Assembly (NCBI GenBank): GCA_021613335.1
Contig: JAJTWR010000299.1
Coordinates: 1,723,001 to 1,787,000 of the forward strand
Reading direction: 5' to 3'
Length of the DNA stretch: 64,000 nt
Source of the DNA: Whitmania pigra
Taxonomy: Eukaryota; Annelida; Clitellata; Hirudinida; Haemopidae
Shown piece after piece: positions 49,862 to 64,000 of the stretch; positions within the stretch are counted from its first letter, which is position 1; the number at the start of each line of letters is the position of its first letter. The notes beneath the pieces were generated by a model, which was not told the origin of the DNA, did not search any database, and saw only the letters and a program-made list of their open reading frames with translations. Position numbers and translations under genes: made by a program.

Positions 49862-51253
49862 ATGAATCTCACCAGGCAAGAGACATTCTTGACAGAACTT
49901 AATGTGCAGGAAAAGGCAAGCATTTTTATTTACTAAAATTTAGCTTATGTAATGATACATGTGTTAGCGTGTCGGTGATGGTAATGATCATGATGTGGGG
50001 TGTTCGGAACCTAGTCCGCACTGCCAGGGAGCATTCTTGATATTGGTTCTATATATTCAGTAGCAGGATAATTGCATTGTTGGTTTGGTTACATAAGGCA
50101 TTCAAAATGTCTAAATAAATATTTTAGTATGTATCACAATCATGTTGCATTTCTTCCTTGCCAAATGTTTTTCAATTTTGTTATCAACTTCAGGACATGT
50201 TACAAAATGATGAGACAATCAAGATGAATGCAAAAGAAACATATATGAACCAAGTGATATTTTAACATTTTAAAATTAAAAGTCATGGAAAGCAATCAGT
50301 TAATTTCCATGTTTCAGGCATCTGATATACAGCCAGTCACATATGGAGTTGTGCAGTTGGTGGCAAGTGGAAGAAGGGTAAGTGCCAAACTGCTGTAGTT
50401 TAAAATGAAAAACAGATGCAACTACAAACCAAAATATACTTTGTGAGAATGCTAATGCTAAACAAAATTTTTCTAGGCTTCAAGGACCAGCCCCAGAATG
50501 ACCGACAAACCATTCATCGACAAGAAAAAATATCATCACATTCTGGCAAGCCGGAGAAAATGGTTCACCTCTGAGCATATCAACATGGCCATGTATTACA
50601 TGGCCAACAAGTTTGAACACATTGACGGTTTTTTTGATTCTGAAATTATAAGTTGTGTAAGGCGCAATTCGTCCATTGAATACCCAACATCAAAATTTGT
50701 GCAGATAATCAATGTGAAAAAATCTCACTGGATTACAATAAGTAATTTAAGGTGCAGCGACAGCCACATTGATGTGTACGACAGTATGAGAAGTTCATAC
50801 CAAGACCGAGACAAATTTCTGATGTGGTATTTGGGACGCTCATTTTGCACTAAGTCTTTAACACTACTACAACATGACGTTCAACAGCAATCAAATGCCT
50901 ATGACTGTGGACCCTATGCAATTGCTTTTGCTTTAACACTATATCTTGGTATAGATCCCAGCATGTGCAGTTACGATGAAGAAGGACTGAGAAGTGGTAT
51001 CAGACAGATCTTCGCCAGTGAGGAACTTATCCCGTTACAATCTGGTCACAGGAGATCAGGGTTGCCAAGGACAATTGATGTAGAAATTTATTGCATCTGT
51101 CAAGTGGCTTACCAGGGTGATGGCACTGCGAACATGGTAGATTGTGATATGTGTGGGAGGTGGTACCATGATGATTGTGTGCAAGCACCAAAGAGTTCGC
51201 TGAGGCAGACGTGGCATTGTCATGATTGTATTAGTAATAATATTATTTTATGA
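49862..51253 (+). CDS. Ulp1/SENP-type cysteine protease (C48) fused to a PHD finger
   Basis: Three exons, 49862-49915, 50318-50377 and 50477-51253, phase 0 throughout, 296 aa. The first intron has a GC donor (AAG then GCAAGC). Residues about 55-225 form a C48 peptidase domain with every expected catalytic element: His122 (KSHWITIS), Asp140 (IDVYDS), Gln176 and Cys182 (QQSNAYDCGPYA). Residues about 240-290 are a C4HC3 PHD finger: CICQVAYQGDGTANMVDCDM, CGRWYHDDCVQ, WHCHDC. C48 enzymes cleave SUMO or NEDD8 isopeptide bonds; PHD fingers read histone tails. A chromatin-targeted deSUMOylase is therefore a plausible inference, but such fusions in invertebrates are often part of, or derived from, DNA transposons. 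AATAAA lies at 51343-51348. The gene is bracketed by the inverted repeat arms at 48.7 and 52.2 kb. Confidence 0.85.
49980..50035. repeat. Fragment of the tRNA-like SINE family
   Basis: On the minus strand it reads CTGGCAGTGCGGACTAGGTT then CCGAACACCCC, matching the box B half of the 35310-35455 copy. It lies in intron 1 of the Ulp1-PHD gene. Confidence 0.45.
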
Positions 51254-51342
51254 TGATTAATTCTATTCTTGTGATAAATGTTTTTGTTGTCAGTGCTAAT
51301 GCAGGTTTGCTCATCTCTCTGACTGCAATCAAAAAAGTTTGC

Positions 51343-51348
51343 AATAAA
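51343..51348 (+). terminator. Candidate polyadenylation signal of the Ulp1-PHD gene
   Basis: AATAAA 90 bp after the stop codon. Confidence 0.5.
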
Positions 51349-52154
51349 TATTTTGTTGTTGTTAATGCCCAATGATTCAATTGATTTTTTTTCTAGAAAC
51401 AACTTAGTAACCTGACATCTGAAGACTTTGAATTTTATGTTACTCACATATTTAAAAAGTTGTTATGCAAACGACCCCAAACAATGATTCTCTCTTAAAG
51501 ATTTCCTATTGGAAGGATTAATTAAAATGATTAGTTTACAACTTTATTTGCAACTTGACCCTTGTCAAACTAATTTTACCAGTAACTGAATAATATTAAA
51601 CAACTCTACTTCCTATCCAGGATAAAGTTCCTCACACTAATTAGGTGTCTCTGGACACGAGTTTTCAATGACCTTTTACAATCGTCGAGAAGGTTAGATA
51701 AGCGTTTAAAACCAGATATATATAATATTAACTGTATGATAACGTAAATTACAAATAATTTTTGCAGAAATCTATCTCAAGAGTCATGTGGAACAATATG
51801 ATCTGGTCATCTCCAAGCTCTCTAAATTAACTGCGATTTTCATGAGATTTAACAATGACAATAAATAGTTTACATGTTGCCATCACAATTGTATTCGTCA
51901 CGATACACAATAAAAGTTGATAAATTTTCTCGAGATTATTTGTAGAGTTCGAGTTGCGTGGTTTTTCCGGACCGTGTTTATTTTGAAAGTTTGGTTTATT
52001 AGAAAGTAGCGATGATTCTGGGTGTGCAATAATGTTATAAATATTTAGACTTACGTATTTACACACAAATAAATTATTATTTACATAAATTTAAATACTG
52101 AAGCTTAATGTTTTATTTCTGTACTTTTATTTATGTTTTTTCAAATAATTAAAA

Positions 52155-52365
52155 AAAACAAAGTCTTCTGTTGATTGAGATATGAACATTTTTAAAAGCA
52201 TTTGTAACGTAGTTTCCAAATATTATAATTTGAATCTTCGCATTAAGAAATAAATGTGAGTGTCTGCTAACTTCAGCCACGTTAGAGACTAGGCTTTTAA
52301 CATTATATAAGTGTCTGCTGGCGGAAGACAAGTCATATTTTGGCACAAATTTTGTTTTCGATACT
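52155..52365 (-). repeat. Right arm of the inverted repeat pair
   Basis: Inverse copy of 48711-48900. Here the minus-strand frame is open from 52412 to 52149 (87 aa, with KYDLSSASRHLYNVKSLV and NAKIQIIIFGNYVTNAFK), whereas the left arm is broken. It may be a gene fragment. The rest of 51349-53423 has no gene that I can support. Confidence 0.7.
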
Positions 52366-53423
52366 ACAAACGACTTGATTTCGTATTGCAAACCATATGA
52401 CCTGTTTAACATTTTGCCTGGCCATCTTAATTCAGAAATGTGACTGATGACATATAACCCCTATAGCATAGGTAATCCATACTTTTTCTTTGCGTTGCCA
52501 CGGGCTGGACAGTTATTAATTAATCTAGTACTGGAAAATGAGAGTTTTTCGTAGGGACGTAATTTGGGGGAATTTTGGTCCCCTGACTTTAGACAAGGCG
52601 CAAAAACGATCCTCTCCCCATCTTTTACGATGATTTCCCTTTCCCATAATTTGGCTAGAAACAAGAAAAGATCATCTCAAATTGTGCGAGATTTTGTTCC
52701 CCGTTGGAAATAATCTCTGGTTTACGGTTAATTTAATGAAGATAGCGACAAAGCTTAAAGTCGAAGTTGTGCCCCCCTCCTTTCTCTTGTGATAAGCGAT
52801 TGGCTTTATCTGAAAAATTCTGGTCTAAGTTTTCTCTTCTGAGAAAAAAACATTTGTCAGTAAAGATTTAAAAGATTTAGTTATTCATAAATTACTACCG
52901 AAGCACAAAGAGGAAATCATATGAGAAATGACCCCTCCACCGAACATTTCGACCAATCGACCCAAACTCCTCTTGTTAGTGTAGATTGGCTACACTTCTT
53001 GGATGGATGGGTGTCAATTATCTAATTCCCTGCTTAGGAAAGTGAATGTTAACTAATTTATTTGCAGATTCTTTAGTTTATTATACACTGCCATATTATT
53101 TAAAATCTATTAAAGCAAATGTTTTTACAAGCTTTTAAAAATTTCGTTTGGCGTAAGCCAGAATTAGAGTTATCAACAACCATGTAAACAAAACAACACT
53201 CGGTTTTTTAACATCTTGAGACAGGCGATTATTCTAACTCATAGTAAAGGTGATTGAATTGGAATTTTTACCCTTTTATGTTGTGATGGGTGCTTTGATT
53301 ATAACGGTGTCAAAGGGGTCTGTTATATTCACAACTCTTAGCTGTTCATTTAATTATTGACAATATTAGGTTGCTTGATTATAATTACTTTAAAAATACA
53401 ATTTGCATGTTGTAGAGATTTTA

Positions 53424-55293
53424 ATGGGCTCATCAGCATCGACATCAAAGAGTACATTTCTAAAACAAGACGCAATGATCTGTTCCAATTGCTCGTCAAC
53501 GATCAATTTCATTACAAAAAGAGTTTGTTTTATTGAAAAAGAATTATTAAAATTTATTATTTACATGCGATAGCCAAAAGATTACTAGTAGCTTTTTTTT
53601 TTCAGAAATGTGATTTGTGCAATCAGTATTTTTGCACAAAATGCCTAAAATTTGCATTTCAAAACATTTCTAAAGCAAAGATTTGTAGCAAATGCAGCAT
53701 ATTACAGTCAGGAAAGTTCAGCAGAGAAGATTTGGAGGTTTATTCTGTCAAGGAACTCAGGCAATTTCTTAGTAGAAGCAAGATTTCATTAAGTAATTGT
53801 TGTGAAAAGTCAGACTTGGTGGCTTTGGTTCTCAAAACCACATCATTTGAAGCTAATATTGAGGATTTGGAACATAGAAGGCATGTGCTCCACCTCAAAG
53901 TAAATATCCTTTACTTATTAAGCCAATTTTAATTGCATGTAAGAGGTAGATTTTCAAAAATTAAGTTAGTCAAAATTTATTGGAACAATTTACATAAATA
54001 TTTTAAATGTCATTTTAAACATTCTGTAAAAGGAAAAGATGGAAAAAGAATTAATGTCCGTTTCACAACCAGCTGCATCGTCCGACATGGAAGGCATACA
54101 AGACGAGGTCCCCCATCATCCTGGTGTTGATGAAGAACAAAGAAATGTAACGAGCACTATGGAACAAAGAAGTGTAATCAGCGCTATGGAACCAAGAAAT
54201 GTAATGAGCGCTATGGAACAAAGCAATTTTGTCTCTCATGATGTAAATCTGGAAACATCCAGCACGGGAGACGCAAGCATTCCACCAGTCCTTGATCAGG
54301 ATTTGGTCCCCCAACCTCAGGAAGTCCTCACAACTCAAAGCCAGAAAACTGTTTGTCTAAGTCTTTCATATTAATTTATTTGTATGCTGGAATGACATTG
54401 AAAGTTGGTGATGATGAAAATCTTAGATGTGAATCATTCATCTTTCATCTTAACTGCTTAAAGTTGTTTAAATGTTGGAATACTTAGCAAATGTATTTAC
54501 AGTTCAAGTCATCCTCAACTGAGATTTCATCTTTCCACTCATCCTTTTGAGCATTACTCTAATGTACATTATTTTATGTGTCAATTACTTTTAATTTGCT
54601 CAGTAAAACATCTGTCCTAGTCAATAATATGTTACTTATTTTAAGACTGTAGACATCCCCAGAGACTGTGCTGACTCAGAAGAACACAAAGCTGAGTTTC
54701 AATTCAAGGTTTATTTGGGATTTCTTCTTATTTCCACAGGTAGTCTGAACGATCTGATTTTCTTTGCTTAGGATCCAGTGAAGCTTGAAGATATAACTTA
54801 TTTGTCACAAGTTGAACATTTGAACGTGAGACAGATGAAAGAACTTCTGACGAGAAACTTTGTCAACTATAAGGGCTGTTGTGAGAGGGAGGAGTTGTCA
54901 GGGATGGTCATTAACTTGTGGAAAGAACATTCCAAGAATGCGTCGTGTGAGTTAAGAATTTGTGCTATTTGTAAGGTGCTATGGACTCAATGCGATCAGA
55001 CACATGCACGTGAATATTATTGCTTAAATTTGTTGAATAAATTTTAATTAATTTTCATTTTAAAACAAAATAGAAGAAGCATTGTGCTTGGAATAACAAA
55101 TTTATCTTCAGATGAAAACCTCGAACAATCGGCAAAGGTGGATTTGTGCAAGATATGCATGGATCAGGTGATCGACTGTGTTCTGCTGGAGTGTGGTCAC
55201 ATGGTGGCTTGTAAAAGGTGCAGCAAGCAGTTGGCAGAGTGCCCAATTTGCAGAAAATATGTTTCCAGGGTCGTTCACGTGTTTCGAGCTTGA
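53424..55293 (+). CDS. RNF34: E3 ubiquitin ligase, RNF34/RFFL (rififylin) family
   Basis: RING ligase with a FYVE-like finger; vertebrate members regulate caspases, p53 and other targets at endosomal or plasma membranes. Six exons: 53424-53522, 53606-53899, 54033-54350, 54646-54708, 54772-54946, 55112-55293; 376 aa (human RNF34 372). The start [10 protein letters not shown] has a Gly2/Ser context that could be myristoylated (inference). FYVE-like finger: [29 protein letters not shown]. First SAP-like helix: [18 protein letters not shown]. Exon 3 is a low-complexity linker with four 9-residue repeats of the type EQRNVTSTM / EQRSVISAM. Second SAP-like region: [21 protein letters not shown]-terminal [24 protein letters not shown] then [17 protein letters not shown], with all zinc ligands. 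The end matches the family to the last residues. Confidence 0.96.
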
Positions 55294-56396
55294 AATCGTT
55301 TCACCCTTGTCGAACACGAACAGTGCCTGACTTCTGCAGCTTGTCTTTTTCCGTCTTGGCTGGCTGGCACGGAAGATGAACGTATTACGGCGGATTCATT
55401 CGTAAGGCCTTAAGAGTTTGCATAAAATAGGAGCTGGTAATTCAAATAGCAAATATCGTTATTGTGGCATCCTTCCTGTACATCCATAATTAATCTTTGA
55501 ATTGTGATAATTGGTCAGTTAGTGAGTATTAAGGAGTAGTTTCTGTGTGCCATTGTCCACTTGTTTTTGTTTTAAGATTTCCTGCTTAGACCTACTTAGT
55601 GATGTTGATGATGGTATTTTCAAGGTTTTATGATTCCTTTTTTTACAATTTCTTATTTGGCTCACCAACTATTTGTGTGTCCATGCTATGGCCTTAAATC
55701 TATTCCATGTGTTACTAAAAGATCAAGGGTTTAATTCTTCATTTGTGGCAATAACTCTGAAACATGTAAAAATTTCTATATTTTTTGTTGCCACCAAATC
55801 CATTTATTTTTGTGATCAAAGAAAAAGTTTGAGTAAACTTTTAAATTAAACTAAAACGAATTTATGTCTAAAAACCTTGGTTTGTGAGACCAATAAACAT
55901 GAGCATATTGAGATCTATTACAGGCATAATTAATTACTTTCCTTTAGTGATGTGTAATAACGACTCGGTTGGTTACAAAGTTTTGAAATTATAATCAGTT
56001 CAAAGGGGAACTGAAGTAGAATTTTCTAAAATCTGCCACTTCTGTCGATTTAACCCGCGACATTGTTCCGAGGACTAGCTATTCGCAAAAAATGGCAGCA
56101 GAAGTCAACGAAAGAAGTCTAAGATAATAATGGGCCCGAATGTGATTTAAGTAGCGTATGTTCCAATGGGGCTTAAAGACTGAGGGCAGCTTTCTTTGAA
56201 GAGGCAGTGCCCGACCCACTCTAGATTTGCGCGCCGAGCTGATGATTTGGCGACAGAGCTATCTGTAGGTTTGAATCCTTGCATTCCCACCAACGGGTTA
56301 AAGTCAAACATAAAATATATTTTGATCGAACCATTGCCATAAAATACTCTTCTAAGACGCTTGAATCTCATTTTGATGCTTTTGCTCGTGCTTCCC

Positions 56397-56486
56397 CAAT
56401 GGCCGGATTTACCCTGGTGGTGGCCTGACAAGCACATCTTTTTTTTTGAGTGCTGAAGGCCCCGACCATGCCTAAATCCGGCTCTG
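56397..56486. mobile_element. Small MITE with GCCGGATTTA inverted ends
   Basis: CAATGGCCGGATTTACCC on the left and, inverted, CAGAGCCGGATTTAGGC on the right, 90 bp in all. It has hAT-like ends, but no clear target duplication was found. Confidence 0.45.
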
Positions 56487-56591
56487 GGCAAGGGAGAAGA
56501 AGTGCCCGGCAATTTTCGGGACCAGAAAGGATTTTTTAAATCTTTTTTCGCTTTTCTATTAAAATCGTAGGGTCATCGATTGCTACGAAAA

Positions 56592-56695
56592 TAATGATAA
56601 TGATGATGATGATGATGACGATACGGTGACTGTGACGATGACGATGCGGTGACTGTGACGATGACGATGCTGATGATGATAATGATAATATGAAA
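56592..56695. repeat. Imperfect GAT/GAC simple sequence with a 23-bp tandem repeat
   Basis: Runs of GAT and GACGAT. The 23-mer beginning CGGTGACTGTGACGATGAC occurs twice, at 56624 and 56647. Confidence 0.8.
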
Positions 56696-56959
56696 GTATT
56701 GTCGGCGTCCCTGTACATTTATACGGGTATTCGGCCACAGATCTTTGAATATGAGAACTTTATGTCAATAAGAAGTTCGCCGTCAGGGTAAATAGCTAAA
56801 GGTTTCGGTGCTTTTGATAAAAAAGCAATAAGCTTATGTTGAAGGCTTCTAAGCATAGATATCATCACATAAGGATAATATGCCTTTAGTAAGAAACTAA
56901 AAACTCTTTTTTGATAAGAATTGATATTTCGAGCACTATGACCATCATTAGTTTAAAAA

Positions 56960-57061
56960 ATTCTCATAAATTTATTTGCACCGGGTTTTGTATTGTTTCA
57001 CGCTTAAAACATTCTCATAAATTTCTTTGCACCGGTTTTGGTTTTGTTTCATGCTTAAAAC
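56960..57061. repeat. 51-bp tandem duplication
   Basis: ATTCTCATAAATTT..TTTGCACCGG..TTTTG..GTTTCA..GCTTAAAAC is present at 56960 and again at 57011 with a few differences. It lies about 350 bp upstream of the SLC5 start, so it may fall in its promoter. Confidence 0.8.
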
Positions 57062-57413
57062 GGTAAAGGAATCACGGCTAGGGATTGATCATTTCTTCAC
57101 AAAGGAATATTATCGCGTGAATCTACCATGTGCTATTGGCATTTTGTCAACAATATCCCCAGAACCCTTAGCTCGAACAGTGGAGAACTCTTTTGCGTGA
57201 TTAAAGCTTTGAAATAAATAAAAATATGGTTATTAAATTTGCACGAAACTTGTCCACTTGTGCTACCTGAAGAGTAAAACATTGCTGAAAAACATGTCGA
57301 ATGCTCTTGAGAAATCTCTACCTCACTCAAATAAGCTGTGTCTTTGGTAAAGATTTTATATAAAGTTTGTAAAGCAATTCTTTCGTGTGATTTTATGAGA
57401 AAGAAGAAAGAAC

Positions 57414-63813
<6,400 letters not shown>

Positions 63814-64000
63814 GTGAGTCTTGTTGCTCCATATTTTTCAGTAAATGAGTTTTTAACAATAAATTTTATTCTGCGGATAATATAAATGAATATGAAAAGG
63901 ATTAAATATAAGTCATCAAAAGTCTATTGTCAAGTAAGCCTCATTTATTAATAAAAATTAAGGTAATGTTACCAATTATTTGATTGATTAAGGTTACGTT

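Larger units (their letters stand above)
55294..57413. other. Intergenic region with simple repeats
   Basis: AATAAA near 55892 may end the RNF34 transcript. No gene is visible. It contains a small inverted-repeat element, GAT-type simple sequence and a 51-bp tandem duplication, listed separately. Confidence 0.5.

Overview
This is a 64 kb piece of an AT-rich nuclear genome from an invertebrate animal. The genes have many short exons with GT-AG (and a few GC-AG) introns, the proteins are metazoan (BAF250/ARID1, a Slo2 potassium channel, a USP44/49-type deubiquitinase, RNF34/RFFL, an SGLT-type transporter), and the DNA is full of hAT, Tc1 and non-LTR elements, tRNA-like SINEs and microsatellites. 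The phylum cannot be fixed from the sequence alone.

Layout, left to right. 608-772(-): first exon of a p24/TMED cargo receptor that runs off the left edge. 1563-2580(-): RNA polymerase III subunit RPC7. 2.6-6.2 kb: repeats. 6183-8246(-): intronless secreted Ig-domain protein, not identified. 8.4-16.4 kb: a stack of transposons inside transposons. 17384-26140(+): ARID1-type SWI/SNF subunit in 13 exons. 26571-30571(-): CPVL-like serine carboxypeptidase in 13 exons, divergent from 31051-42768(+): a 28-exon Slo2/KCNT channel. 43739-48020(-): USP44/49-like deubiquitinase in 15 exons. 48.7-52.4 kb: an inverted repeat pair and a 183-bp tandem array around 49862-51253(+), a Ulp1-type protease fused to a PHD finger. 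53424-55293(+): RNF34/RFFL-type RING ligase. 57414-63813(+), continuing off the right edge: SLC5 sodium/sugar cotransporter, with a whole hAT element and a 1,080-bp ATG/GAT microsatellite in its introns.

Exon boundaries were worked out by hand. For every multi-exon gene the exon lengths and intron phases add up to one open frame (RPC7 209 aa, ARID1 1481 aa, CPVL 465 aa, Slo2 1181 aa, USP 743 aa, Ulp1-PHD 296 aa, RNF34 376 aa). The genes have no obvious pathway in common: they look like ordinary unlinked housekeeping and signalling genes. The unusual material is the transposon stratigraphy, the segment around the Ulp1-PHD gene and the giant intronic microsatellite. No clearly new multi-gene system was found.
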